Origin: CAIWXH01 sp964555675
GTDB taxonomy: Bacteria; Chloroflexota; Chloroflexia; Chloroflexales; Chloroflexaceae
Length of the DNA stretch: 64,000 nt
Reading direction: 5' to 3'
Assembly: GCA_964555675.1 (NCBI GenBank)
Contig: CAZKTU010000004.1
Coordinates: forward strand, 1 to 64,000
Under the pieces are notes generated by a model, which saw nothing but the letters and a program-made list of their open reading frames with translations, did not search any database and was not told the origin of the DNA. Below, piece after piece: positions 1 to 12,026 of the stretch (position 1 is the stretch's first letter; the number at the start of each line of letters is the position of its first letter). A program made the position numbers and the translations under genes.

Positions 1-2664
<2,664 letters not shown>

Positions 2665-2783
2665 GAGGCCCATGATACCACGGCGGCCGCACTCGCGGCA
2701 CGCTCATTGCGAGAGACAGCCCGGGGTGAGCCCAGATTTCTATATACCTATTTTTAACCTCTGAGCGCATTTACCGGCGTCAA

Positions 2784-2809
2784 TAGTTAACTATCAGTTA
2801 AATATTAAC
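2784..2809. promoter_or_regulatory. Tandem GTTAA palindromes, candidate operator
   Basis: Two adjacent perfect palindromes are visible: TAGTTAACTA at 2784-2793 and GTTAA-ATA-TTAAC at 2797-2809. They sit immediately upstream of the -35-like element at 2820 in a very GC-rich genome, which is where an activator or repressor would bind. The regulator is unknown. Confidence 0.45.
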
Positions 2810-2819
2810 ACACTGTCAC

Positions 2820-2848
2820 TTGCATAGCCGGGACGCCTTTGCTATACT
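2820..2848 (+). promoter_or_regulatory. Sigma70-type promoter with extended -10
   Basis: TTGCAT (2820-2825), a 17-bp spacer, then TATACT (2843-2848) preceded by TG at 2840-2841. This fits the extended -10 element found repeatedly in this window. The next recognisable gene starts about 490 bp downstream, so it would make a long leader or a non-coding RNA. Confidence 0.5.
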
Positions 2849-3340
2849 TTCGGCGCCCGGACCCCTCGCCAGCCCCGTGCACAGGCGGCGAGGCTCGGGC
2901 ACGGACAGCACCACCCCGGGGCCACGCGGCCCCACTCCCCCGCCCAGCATGCCCCGTCGCATCGCCCTTGATAGCTCTCGACACCGCGTCAAGGATTCTG
3001 GGTGGCGCGATCAGCACCCGGCGGCCACAGGCGTTCGCCTCTCAGGATGGCCGCCAGCTCCCCAACGAAGTAGGAGTCTAACTCAATAAGCTCGTCGTAA
3101 CGCGACGGCGCGCTCTGGCGTGCCCGCGGCGGCGCGCGCCGGCCACTGCCATGGCCCCCGTGCGCCCAAAAAACGATGAGCAGGAGGTGCTGCCACACCC
3201 CCTGCTCGCAACCACAACACGGATCCGACCGAAGCAGGACAGCATCGGAGCGGGATGACCTGTGCGTGGCCGCAACAGTATAGCGCATCTCACCCAACCC
3301 GGACCCCCACGCACAGCCTGCCCGCAAAAGGAGCAAGCTC

Positions 3341-4174
3341 ATGCGCCAGGCTACAGCGACTGCTACAGCCTACCCGACCTTTGCCGCCTCGGCCCGCGCC
3401 CGGCACTGCCTTGTGGTGGTGCCCACTTACAACGAGGCCCTGAATATCGAGCCCCTGATCGCGGCGATCCTCGCCCAGGGCCCCCAGTTCGACGTCCTCG
3501 TGGTCGACGACGGCTCGCCCGACGGCACCGGCGACAAGGTCGCCGCCATCGCCGCGCGCACCCCGCGCGTACAGCTCATGCGCCGCGAGGGCAAACTCGG
3601 CCTCGGCACCGCCTATATCGCCGGCTTCCGCCGTGGCCTGCGCCAGGGTTACCGCTTCATCTGCGAGATGGACGCCGACTTCTCGCACCAGCCCCACTAC
3701 CTGCCGCAGCTGCTGGCCTGCGCCGAGGGCGAGGCCGACGTGGTTCTGGGCTCGCGCAACATACCCGGCGGCCGGGTCGAGAACTGGTCGCTCGCGCGCC
3801 AGCTGATCAGCAAGGGCGGCAGCCTCTACGCGCGCACGGTCCTGGGCCTGCCGGTCCGCGACGTGACCGGCGGCTTCAAGTGCTTCCGCAGCGAGGTGCT
3901 GCGCGCCATCGACCTCGACAGCGTCGGGGCCAGCGGCTACGCCTTCCAGGTCGAGCTGAACTACCGCTGCCACCAGGCCGGCTTCCGCATCAAAGAGCTG
4001 CCGATCGTCTTCCCCGACCGGGTCGCCGGCCAGTCGAAGATGTCGCGCGCGATCGTCGTCGAGGCCGCCCTGATGGTCGTGCGGCTGCGCCTCAGCCCGC
4101 CCCCCGCCGCCCCGCGGCCCGCCCCGGCGCCCCGCGCGCGCGAGGTCGGCGCCCGCCTCGAGACAACGGAGTAG
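3341..4174 (+). CDS. Glycosyltransferase family 2, polyprenol-phosphate mannose synthase (DPM1-like)
   Basis: 277 residues. A GT2 catalytic domain fills residues 22-250: VVVPTYNEALNI, nucleotide-binding VVDDGSPDGTG (DDGS 56-59), the EMDADFSH acidic motif (111-116) and the VTGGFKCF region typical of DPM1/Ppm1 enzymes. These transfer mannose or glucose from a nucleotide sugar to polyprenyl phosphate on the cytoplasmic face. The lipid-linked sugar then serves GT39/GT-C enzymes such as the one encoded two genes on. No membrane helices follow the domain; the tail is Pro/Ala-rich. The start is supported by AAAAGGAG about 8 bp upstream. The stop lies 3 bp before the next start, so this is the first gene of a three-gene operon. 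Confidence 0.9.
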   Translation: MRQATATATAYPTFAASARARHCLVVVPTYNEALNIEPLIAAILAQGPQFDVLVVDDGSPDGTGDKVAAIAARTPRVQLMRREGKLGLGTAYIAGFRRGLRQGYRFICEMDADFSHQPHYLPQLLACAEGEADVVLGSRNIPGGRVENWSLARQLISKGGSLYARTVLGLPVRDVTGGFKCFRSEVLRAIDLDSVGASGYAFQVELNYRCHQAGFRIKELPIVFPDRVAGQSKMSRAIVVEAALMVVRLRLSPPPAAPRPAPAPRAREVGARLETTE

Positions 4175-4177
4175 TCA

Positions 4178-6034
4178 ATGGACGCGCTGCGTATTCGAAC
4201 GCTCTATCGAGCCCAGGGTGTGCGCTTCGGCATGGTCGGGGTGAGCGGCATCCTGATCAACAGCCTGGTGCTGTGGGCCCTCGCCCGCAACCTGGGCCTG
4301 CCCACCGTCGTCGCCAGCCTGCTCGCCACCGAGGCGGCCATCCTGAGCAACTTCCTGCTCAACGACCGCTGGACCTTCCGCGCGGGCGACTACCGCCACA
4401 CCTTCGGCCAGCGCCTCGCGCGCTACCACGGGGTCGCCGCCGGAGGGGCGGCGATCTCGATCGGGGCCCTGGCCGCCCTCACCGCCTACACCCCCCTGCC
4501 CCTGCTCGTCGCCAACCTGCTGGCGATCGGCGCCGCCCTGGTCTGGAACTACGGCGCCAACGCCGGGTGGACCTGGCAGCCCGCCGACGGCTCGGGCCGG
4601 GGCCTCGGGCTGCGCCCACGCGTGCGCACGGCCCTCGCCGCAGCCCTGGCGACCTTCGCGGCCGCCGGGGCCATGGGGCTGCTGGCGCGCGCCGCCGGCG
4701 GCTGGCTCGAGGGGCTGCTGCTCGGCGCCTCCCTGGCCCTCTTCGTCCAGGCCCTCTTCTCGCTCTATATCATGCTCTATTCGTGGGAGCATCCCGAACG
4801 CCTCGCGGCCAGCGCCGGCCCCCAGAGCTTCCTGCCCCCCAGGCACTCGTTCACCGTGCTGCTGCCGGCCCGCCACGAAGAGGACGTGATCTACGACACC
4901 ATCCACTCGGTCTGGTCGGCCAACTACCCGAGCGAGCTGCTCGAGGTGGTGGTGGTCTGCCACGCCGACGACGCGGGCACGATCGCCGAGGCCCGCCGGG
5001 CGATCGCCGCGATCGGCTCGCCGCGGGTGCGGGTCGAGACCTTCGCGGGCACGCCGATCAACAAGCCCCGCGGCCTCAACGTCGGCCTGCAGCGCACCAG
5101 CGGCCAGGTGGTGACCATCTTCGACGCCGAGGACGACGTCGACCGCGAGATCTTCAACACGGTCAACACGGTCATGCTCAGCGAAGAGGTGGGCGTGGTC
5201 CAGGGCGGTGTGCAGCTGATGAACTTCCGCGATAGCTGGTTCAGCGTGCACAACTGCCTCGAATACTTCTTCTGGTTCAAGAGCCGCCTGCACTTCCACG
5301 CCCAGGTCGGCATGATCCCTCTGGGCGGCAATACGGTCTTCGTGCGCCGCGACCTGCTCGAGCGCATGGGCGGCTGGGACGAGGCCTGCCTGACCGAAGA
5401 CGCCGACTTGGGTATCAGGCTGAGCACCCTGGGCGAGCGTATCCGCGTGGTCTACGACGCGAAGCGGGTCACCCGCGAGGAGACGCCCCACAGCATCGAG
5501 CAACTGGTCAAGCAGCGCACGCGCTGGTGCCAGGGCTTCATCCAGGTGCTGCGCAAGGGCGACTGGCGGCGCCTGCCGCGCCTGGGCCAGCGCCTCCTGG
5601 CCGTCTACACCCTGGCCTACCCGCTGCTGCAGGCCCTGCTGCTGCTGCTCTGGCCGCTGATGCTGCTCGCCGCCCTCTGGCTGCGCCTGCCCCTGCACGT
5701 GACCATGGTCGCCTTCCTGCCGCTCTACGTGCTGCTGCTGCAGTTCGTGGCGACGGCGGTCGGCGCGTGGCTGTTCACCCGCGAGTACAACCAGCGCATG
5801 CCGCTGAGCATGCCGGCCATGATGGCCCTGACCTACCTGCCCTACCAGTGGCTGCTCGGCCTGAGCTCGCTGCGGGCGGTCTACCGCGAGCTGCGCCGGC
5901 GCAACGACTGGGAGAAGACCCAGCATAGCGGGGCGCATCGCCACGCCGCGCCGCCCCCGCCCCCGCTGGCCGAGCCCCTGCTCGAGGCTGCCGTCGGCGA
6001 GGGCGCGCCCCACGAGATAACGAGGAACCGATGA
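4178..6034 (+). CDS. GtrA-like membrane domain fused to processive-type glycosyltransferase family 2
   Basis: 618 residues. Residues 1-135 resemble GtrA, with four membrane helices and the motif NFLLNDRWTFR; GtrA proteins are thought to help move lipid-linked sugars across the membrane. Two more helices lie at about 150-200. A GT2 domain (about 215-455) carries DAEDDVD, TEDADLG and QRTRWCQG, the D/DxD/TED/QxxRW set of cellulose-synthase-like enzymes. Three or more C-terminal helices and a WEKTQH tail follow. The likely role is synthesis and export of an extracellular polysaccharide or glycolipid. GtrA and GT2 are normally separate proteins, so the fusion is notable. GGAG precedes the start, and its stop overlaps the next start (ATGA). 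Confidence 0.9.
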   Translation: MDALRIRTLYRAQGVRFGMVGVSGILINSLVLWALARNLGLPTVVASLLATEAAILSNFLLNDRWTFRAGDYRHTFGQRLARYHGVAAGGAAISIGALAALTAYTPLPLLVANLLAIGAALVWNYGANAGWTWQPADGSGRGLGLRPRVRTALAAALATFAAAGAMGLLARAAGGWLEGLLLGASLALFVQALFSLYIMLYSWEHPERLAASAGPQSFLPPRHSFTVLLPARHEEDVIYDTIHSVWSANYPSELLEVVVVCHADDAGTIAEARRAIAAIGSPRVRVETFAGTPINKPRGLNVGLQRTSGQVVTIFDAEDDVDREIFNTVNTVMLSEEVGVVQGGVQLMNFRDSWFSVHNCLEYFFWFKSRLHFHAQVGMIPLGGNTVFVRRDLLERMGGWDEACLTEDADLGIRLSTLGERIRVVYDAKRVTREETPHSIEQLVKQRTRWCQGFIQVLRKGDWRRLPRLGQRLLAVYTLAYPLLQALLLLLWPLMLLAALWLRLPLHVTMVAFLPLYVLLLQFVATAVGAWLFTREYNQRMPLSMPAMMALTYLPYQWLLGLSSLRAVYRELRRRNDWEKTQHSGAHRHAAPPPPPLAEPLLEAAVGEGAPHEITRNR

Positions 6035-8823
6035 GCACACAGACTGTCTCACGCGAGACGCCCTTCGCCGGGGCCCTACCGGCCGCCAGAGCCTGGCTGC
6101 TGAGCCACCGCGAGCACCTGCTCGTCGCGGCGCTGCTGCTGGTCGCGACCCTGGCCCACGGGCTGAATATGTTCAGCTTCCCTTACTACGAGAATGACGA
6201 GGGCACCTACCTCGCCCAGGCCTACGCCGTGACCCACCTGGGCGAGCTGGCGCCCTACACCTACTGGTACGACCACGCGCCGGTGGGCTGGTTCCAGATC
6301 GCGGCCTGGTCGCTGCTCACGGGCGGCTACCACGCCTTCGGCGCGACGGTGAACTCGGGGCGCGTGCTCATGCTGCTGATGCAGGTCGGCTCGACCCTGA
6401 TGGTCTATCTGATCGTGCGCGCCGCCCTGCTGCCGCGCGAGGGCGAGCGCAACCAGCGCCTGTGGCTCGCCCCCGCCGTCATCGCGGCGCTGGTCGCGAC
6501 CCTCAGCTTCGCCCTCTCGGCCTATGGCCTCTACTACCGCCGGCGCGTGCTGCTCGACAATATCGCGACCTTCTGGATGCTGCTGAGCATCGTGCTGCTG
6601 CTCCACGGGCAGCTCTCGCTCAAGCGGGTCTGGGCCAGCGCGGCCGCCCTCGGCATCTCGATCCTCTCGAAGGAGCTGACGGTCTTCCTCGTGCCGGTGC
6701 TGGCCTACCTGACCTGGCACCGCAGCCACACCTCGCAGCGCTGGCTGGCCACGGCCGGCTGGCTCAGCGTCGTCGGCTCGATCGTCTCGCTCTATGTGCT
6801 CATGGCGGCCCTCAAGGGCGAGCTCTTCCCCACGGGGAGTTGGCTTGGCGGCACCAACGAGCACGTCAGCCTGATCGAGACGCTCCTCTTTCACTCGTCG
6901 CGCGGCAAAGACGGCGGCCTGCGCGATACGAGCAGCCTGTTCTGGATCATGGCGCGCCGCTGGATCGCCGAAGAGCCCTTGCTGGTGCTCGCCGGCACCG
7001 CGGCCATGGCCGTATCGCTCGCCCTGCTGCCCTGGCATCGCGTGGCCGGGCTGCTCGGCCTGGCGACGGCGATGCTCTGGCTGTTCCTGGGTCGCGGCGG
7101 GGTGGTGATCGAGTTCTACCTGATCCCGCTGCTGGCCCTGCTCGCGATCAACCTCGGGATCATGGTGGGGCTCGGGGCCGGCTGGGCGCGCCTGGGCCTG
7201 CGGCGCCTCGGCGGGGGCCGCCTGCGCGCCCTGTGGCTCGCCGCGCCCCTGGCCGCGACCGCGGCCTGCGCCTATGGCATCGCCCGCGGCTACAACGGGC
7301 CGAACTACGGCTTCCGCGAGAATCCTATGGTCGCCTGGCAGGCTACGCCCGCCGACGTGCAAGACCAGGCCGTCGGCTGGATCCGCGCCAATCTGCCGCC
7401 CGAGAGCGGCATGGCCATCGACCAGGCCATGTGGCTCGACCTGCAGGCCCCAGAGAGCGGCCCGGTCTTCCCGCACGCCCACTACTACTGGAAGGTCGAC
7501 AACGACCCCGAGATCCGCGACGATGTCTTCGGCGGCGACCGGCGCAACTTCGACTATGTGATCACCACGCCCCAGATGAACCGCGACGTCGGCATGACCG
7601 CCATGCCGCTCATGGCCGAGGTTATGGCCTTCTCGACCCCGATCGCCTCGTTCGACACCGGCGGCTGGCCGGTCGAGGTGCGCCAGGTGCGCGAGCTCTA
7701 CCCCGACCACGCCGAGGACGAGGTCCTCGCCCGCACCTGGGCGACCTACAAAGAGCGCTTCATCGTCGACGGGCGGGTGATCGACCCGGGCCGCAGCGGC
7801 GACACCACCTCTGAGGGCCAGTCGTACGCCATGCTGCGGGCCGTGTATAGCGACGACCGCGCCACGTTCGACGAGGTGTGGGGCTGGACGAAGGCCAATC
7901 TCCAGCAGGGGAACGGCCTGCTGGCCTGGCTCTATGGCGAACGTGACGACGGAACCGCGGGCATCCTCGACGCGGGTGCGGCCTCGGACGGCGACCAGGA
8001 CACCGCCCTGGCCCTGCTGCTGGCCTCGCGCCGCTGGTCCGATCCGGCCTACGCGGCCGAGGCCCAGACCATCCTCGGCGCGATCTGGGAGCACGAGACG
8101 GCCGAGGTGAACGGCGGGCGCGTGCTGGTGGCGGGCGACTGGGCCCGCGGCGACGGCGAGCGCTCGCCCGTCGTGAACCCCTCGTACTTCGCGCCCTACG
8201 CCTACCGCATCTTCGCCGAGGCCGACCCGGGCCGCGACTGGCTCGCCCTGGTCGAGAGCTCGTACACGCTTCTGGCCGATCTGCGGGCGAGCGAGGGCCT
8301 GGGCGGCGCCACGGGCCTGCTGCCCACCTGGGTCACGGTCGACCCCACGACGGGCGCCCTGGCCCTGGCCCCGGACATGCAGGACGCCGGGAGCTTCGGC
8401 TACGACGGGCTGCGCGCCCCCTGGCGCCTGACCCTCGACTGGCTCTGGTACCGCGACGAGCGGGCCCTGGAGGCGATCAAGGGCTTCACATACCTGCGCG
8501 CGGCCCTCGAGCGCGACGGCCGGCTCGCCGCGGTCATGGCCCTCGACGGCGCGCCCCAGGCCGACTACGAGTCGCTGGCGATGTACGCCGGCGTGGCCCC
8601 CGCCATCCTCTACAGTGGCGGCTCGCAGGTCGCCTTCCAGGTCTTCGAACAGAAGATCGCGGCCAGCTACGTCGACGACGGCAGGCGCGCCTACTGGGGC
8701 GACCCCGACAACTACTACGACCAGAACTGGGCCTGGTTCACCACCGCCCTGCTCGACGGGGCCATGGGCAACCTGTGGGCGGGCGACGAGCGCCTCGACT
8801 GGACCGGCCTGGTCATCAAGTGA
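6031..8823 (+). CDS. GT39-type membrane glycosyltransferase fused to glycoside hydrolase family 8
   Basis: 930 residues. The N-terminal half (about 1-420) is a GT-C/GT39 membrane enzyme with about 10 helices and an ENDEGTYLAQAY loop, the usual acidic site after the first helix. From about residue 585 to the end it matches GH8 of the BcsZ cellulase type: DTTSEGQSYAML (catalytic acid Glu near 595), AASDGDQDTALALLLA (near 650), VNPSYFAPYAYRIF and YYDQNWAWF. The hydrolase would face outside the cytoplasm. BcsZ accompanies cellulose synthase, so here a beta-glycan hydrolase seems physically tied to a polyprenyl-phosphate-sugar-dependent transferase. Start overlaps the previous stop by 4 bp. The operon ends in a 14-bp hairpin. 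Confidence 0.9.
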   Translation: MSTQTVSRETPFAGALPAARAWLLSHREHLLVAALLLVATLAHGLNMFSFPYYENDEGTYLAQAYAVTHLGELAPYTYWYDHAPVGWFQIAAWSLLTGGYHAFGATVNSGRVLMLLMQVGSTLMVYLIVRAALLPREGERNQRLWLAPAVIAALVATLSFALSAYGLYYRRRVLLDNIATFWMLLSIVLLLHGQLSLKRVWASAAALGISILSKELTVFLVPVLAYLTWHRSHTSQRWLATAGWLSVVGSIVSLYVLMAALKGELFPTGSWLGGTNEHVSLIETLLFHSSRGKDGGLRDTSSLFWIMARRWIAEEPLLVLAGTAAMAVSLALLPWHRVAGLLGLATAMLWLFLGRGGVVIEFYLIPLLALLAINLGIMVGLGAGWARLGLRRLGGGRLRALWLAAPLAATAACAYGIARGYNGPNYGFRENPMVAWQATPADVQDQAVGWIRANLPPESGMAIDQAMWLDLQAPESGPVFPHAHYYWKVDNDPEIRDDVFGGDRRNFDYVITTPQMNRDVGMTAMPLMAEVMAFSTPIASFDTGGWPVEVRQVRELYPDHAEDEVLARTWATYKERFIVDGRVIDPGRSGDTTSEGQSYAMLRAVYSDDRATFDEVWGWTKANLQQGNGLLAWLYGERDDGTAGILDAGAASDGDQDTALALLLASRRWSDPAYAAEAQTILGAIWEHETAEVNGGRVLVAGDWARGDGERSPVVNPSYFAPYAYRIFAEADPGRDWLALVESSYTLLADLRASEGLGGATGLLPTWVTVDPTTGALALAPDMQDAGSFGYDGLRAPWRLTLDWLWYRDERALEAIKGFTYLRAALERDGRLAAVMALDGAPQADYESLAMYAGVAPAILYSGGSQVAFQVFEQKIAASYVDDGRRAYWGDPDNYYDQNWAWFTTALLDGAMGNLWAGDERLDWTGLVIK

Positions 8824-8829
8824 GGCTAA

Positions 8830-8862
8830 GAGGGTCTCAGGGATGCCCTCCCTGAGACCCTC
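8830..8862. terminator. Perfect 14-bp hairpin between convergent genes
   Basis: Arms at 8830-8843 and 8849-8862 (GAGGGTCTCAGGGA and its exact complement) with a 5-base loop. There is no strong T-run on either side. It lies between the GT39-GH8 gene and xylB, which converge, so a bidirectional stop or an mRNA end stabiliser is likely. Confidence 0.7.
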
Positions 8863-8889
8863 GCTCGTCCTGTCGCGTCAAGCGAGCAG

Positions 8890-10392
8890 CTACTCGCTCG
8901 CGAGGGCGTGCATCGTCTGGCGCAGGGCCGGGTAGAGCGTGGTGTACGCGGTGTAGAGCTCGTCGTAGCGGGCCACATTGGCGGCGACGGGCTCGGTCGC
9001 GCCGGTGACCCTGACGCCCTGGGCGACGGCCTGGCCCACATCGGCGAAGACCCCCGCGCCCACCCCGGCCAGGAGCGCGGCGCCGTAGGCCGGGCCCTCC
9101 TCGGCGGCGAGGGTCTGCACCGGCGCGCCGTAGATGTCGGCCTGCAACTGCAGCCACAGGGGGCTCTTGCCGCCGCCGCCGGTAGCCCGGATCTGCTCGA
9201 CCGGGACGCCGAGCCCGCGCATAATCTCCAGCCCGTCGCGCAGGGCGAAGACCACCCCCTCCATCACGGCGCGGGCCATGTGGCCGAGGCCGTGGCGGCT
9301 GGTCAGGCCCACCCAGGCCCCGCGGGCCAAGGGGTCGAGGTGGGGCGTGCGCTCGCCGGTCAGATACGGCGCGAAGAGCAGCCCCTCGGCCCCTGGCGGG
9401 GCCGCGGCGGCGAGGCCGGCCAGGGTCTCGAAGCTCAGCTCGGGGGCCACGGCGCGCAGGGTGTCGCGCAGCCAGGCCAGGGCGCCGCCCGCGCTGAGGG
9501 TGACGGCCATGAGGTGGTACGCCCCCGGCACGGCATGGCAGAAGCCGTGGAGCCGCCCGCCCGGGTCGAGGGCGGGCCCGTCGCTATGGGCGAAGAGCAC
9601 CCCCGAGGTGCCGATCGAGCTGCTGACCACCCCCGCGCGCACCACGCCGGTGCCCACGGCCGCCGCCGCGTTGTCGCCGCCGCCGGCGATCACCGGCAGC
9701 CCGGCGGGCAGGCCCAGCTCGGCGGCCACGGCGTCGCGCAGGCGGCCCGTCACCTCGGGCCCCTCATAGACGCGGGGCAGCCAGGCCCGCGGGATCTCCA
9801 GGGCCGCCAGCACCTCGGGGCTGTAGTCGCGGGCGCGCAGGTCGAGCAGCAGGGTGCCCGCGGCGTCCGAGGCGTCGGTGGCATACTCGCCGGTCAGCAG
9901 CAGGCGGATGTAGTCTTTGGGCAGCAGCACGCGGGCCAGGCGGGCATAGTGCTCGGGCTCCGCGTGGCGCAGCCAGACGATCTTGGGCGCCTGGAAGCCG
10001 GTGAGGGCCGGGTTGCCGGTGAGCGAGATCAGCTGCATCTCGCCCACCAGTCGGGTGATCTCCTCGCAGGCGGCCGCAGTACGCTGGTCGTTCCAGAGCA
10101 TGGCCGGGCGGATCACCTGGTCGGCGGCGTCGAGAAAGGTGGCGCCGTGCATCTGGCCGGTGAGCCCCAGGCCGGCGATCTGCGCCCGGTCGACCCCGCT
10201 TTTCGCCAGGGCCGCCCCCAGAGCCTCGCGGGCGCCGCGCCACCAGTCGGCCGGGTCCTGCTCGCTCCAGAGCGGCCGCGGCTGGCTCAGGGGGTACTCG
10301 CCGGTGGCTGTGGCGAGCACCGCCCCCGTCTCGTCGCAGACCAGGGCCTTCGCCCCCGAGGTGCCGATATCCAAGCCGATCAGGGCAGTCAT
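8890..10392 (-). CDS. xylB: Xylulokinase
   Basis: 500 residues, the usual length for FGGY-family xylulokinases. It starts ALIGLDIGTSGAKAL (phosphate-binding loop), contains LGLTGQMHGATF and MLWNDQRT, and ends in the second FGGY half with GVVFALRDGLEIMR and RATGGGGKSPLW. It phosphorylates D-xylulose with ATP to xylulose 5-phosphate for the pentose phosphate pathway. The gene follows xylA by 30 bp in the same direction with its own site GGGAGAGG, so the order xylA-xylB is an operon that converts xylose to xylulose 5-phosphate. No dedicated xylose transporter or XylR regulator is in the window. Confidence 0.95.
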   Translation of the reverse strand: MTALIGLDIGTSGAKALVCDETGAVLATATGEYPLSQPRPLWSEQDPADWWRGAREALGAALAKSGVDRAQIAGLGLTGQMHGATFLDAADQVIRPAMLWNDQRTAAACEEITRLVGEMQLISLTGNPALTGFQAPKIVWLRHAEPEHYARLARVLLPKDYIRLLLTGEYATDASDAAGTLLLDLRARDYSPEVLAALEIPRAWLPRVYEGPEVTGRLRDAVAAELGLPAGLPVIAGGGDNAAAAVGTGVVRAGVVSSSIGTSGVLFAHSDGPALDPGGRLHGFCHAVPGAYHLMAVTLSAGGALAWLRDTLRAVAPELSFETLAGLAAAAPPGAEGLLFAPYLTGERTPHLDPLARGAWVGLTSRHGLGHMARAVMEGVVFALRDGLEIMRGLGVPVEQIRATGGGGKSPLWLQLQADIYGAPVQTLAAEEGPAYGAALLAGVGAGVFADVGQAVAQGVRVTGATEPVAANVARYDELYTAYTTLYPALRQTMHALASE

Positions 10393-10422
10393 AGGGCCTC
10401 TCCCTTGTCTATCCTGCTCGGA

Positions 10423-11574
<1,152 letters not shown>

Positions 11575-11636
11575 CAGGGAGCTCCTTCTGGGCAGTGGCG
11601 GCATGCCGCGCCGCCGGATATGGGGGTACGCGCCTT

Positions 11637-11665
11637 ATGATACCGCCGTTAGCAGGCCGCAGCAA
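11637..11665 (-). promoter_or_regulatory. xylAB promoter candidate
   Basis: On the reverse strand, TTGCTG (11660-11665), a 17-bp spacer and TATCAT (11637-11642), about 63 bp before the xylA ATG. Only half of the -35 matches consensus, but the -10 has five of six. Confidence 0.5.
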
Positions 11666-11720
11666 CCAGGCGATTCCCCCCTCGCCGCATAAGGGGAAAC
11701 CCGCGCAGGTCGCCACAGCC

Positions 11721-11833
11721 CACGGCCACCCCATCTCCGCGGGGAGGTGTGGAGGGCTCGGCCCTCCACGGCCACCCCATTTCCGCGGGGAGGTGTGGAG
11801 GGCTCGGCCCTCCACGGCCACCCTTCCGGTTCA
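11721..11833. repeat. 46-bp GC-rich tandem repeat with hairpin, left of gap
   Basis: Unit 11721-11766 repeats at 11767-11812 with a single C/T difference, and a partial third unit runs to the gap. Each unit holds the perfect hairpin GTGGAGGGC-TCG-GCCCTCCAC (11749-11769, 11795-11815). It lies between xylA and the response regulator gene. Similar hairpins occur at 17151-17176 and 24548-24570. Confidence 0.85.
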
Positions 11834-11933
11834 NNNNNNNNNNNNNNNNNNNNNNNNNNNNNNNNNNNNNNNNNNNNNNNNNNNNNNNNNNNNNNNNNNN
11901 NNNNNNNNNNNNNNNNNNNNNNNNNNNNNNNNN
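11834..11933. other. Assembly gap (100 N)
   Basis: Exactly 100 N, the usual placeholder for a gap of unknown size. The right flank (11934-11991) duplicates the left flank sequence, so the assembly broke inside the repeat array. The true copy number is unknown and any reading frame across it is meaningless. Confidence 0.97.
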
Positions 11934-11991
11934 ATTTCCGCGGGGAGGTGTGGAGGGCTCGGCCCTCCACGGCCACCCTTCCGGTTCAATC
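11934..11991. repeat. 46-bp repeat, continuation right of gap
   Basis: Contains the repeat tail ATTTCCGCGGGGAGG, the hairpin GTGGAGGGC-TCG-GCCCTCCAC (11950-11970) and the same CTTCCGGTTCA end as the left flank. The array may be longer than shown, or the two ends may overlap. Confidence 0.8.
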
Positions 11992-11994
11992 TCC

Positions 11995-12016
11995 AGGTGA
12001 ACTTTCTAGTTCACCT
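11995..12016. terminator. Perfect 9-bp hairpin downstream of response regulator gene
   Basis: AGGTGAACT (11995-12003), loop TTCT, AGTTCACCT (12008-12016). It follows the stop of the leftward response regulator gene by about 10 bp. The T-rich side precedes rather than follows the hairpin on that strand, so termination is only a guess. Confidence 0.4.
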
Positions 12017-12026
12017 AAAACACACC

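Larger units (their letters stand above)
2674..3340. other. Intergenic regulatory region, about 670 bp
   Basis: No convincing gene. The left part (2735-2830) is conspicuously AT-rich and carries GTTAA palindromes and a promoter (separate entries). The rest is GC-rich. A possible second -10-like TATAGC lies near 3280. A strong ribosome site (AAAAGGAG) ends the region just before the glycosyltransferase start at 3341. A reverse frame over 2989-3342 ends in a protein-like stretch (RYDELIELDSYFVGELAAIL). It could be a decayed gene end, but nothing supports translation. Confidence 0.6.

Noticed and set aside
2989..3342. 117-codon reverse frame in the left intergenic region, with a protein-like C-terminus
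   Set aside because: Cys/His/Arg-rich first part, no ribosome site and no recognised family; at most a decayed gene remnant.
4175..6052. Long open reverse frame opposite the GtrA-GT2 gene, and similar ones at 6076-8094 (-), 8908-11640 (+), 26758-29553 (+), 35251-37830 (+)
   Set aside because: They are mirror frames of recognisable genes in 70% GC DNA. Their products are Gly/Ala/Arg/His-rich without any domain, while the opposite strand encodes clear families.
11635..11976. Frames that read through the N runs at 11834-11933 and 51548-51647
   Set aside because: The N runs are placeholders, so translation across them has no meaning. The adjacent repeat frames encode only hairpin sequence.
11721..11991. 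CRISPR array
   Set aside because: Units are contiguous tandem copies without variable spacers, and no cas genes are present.
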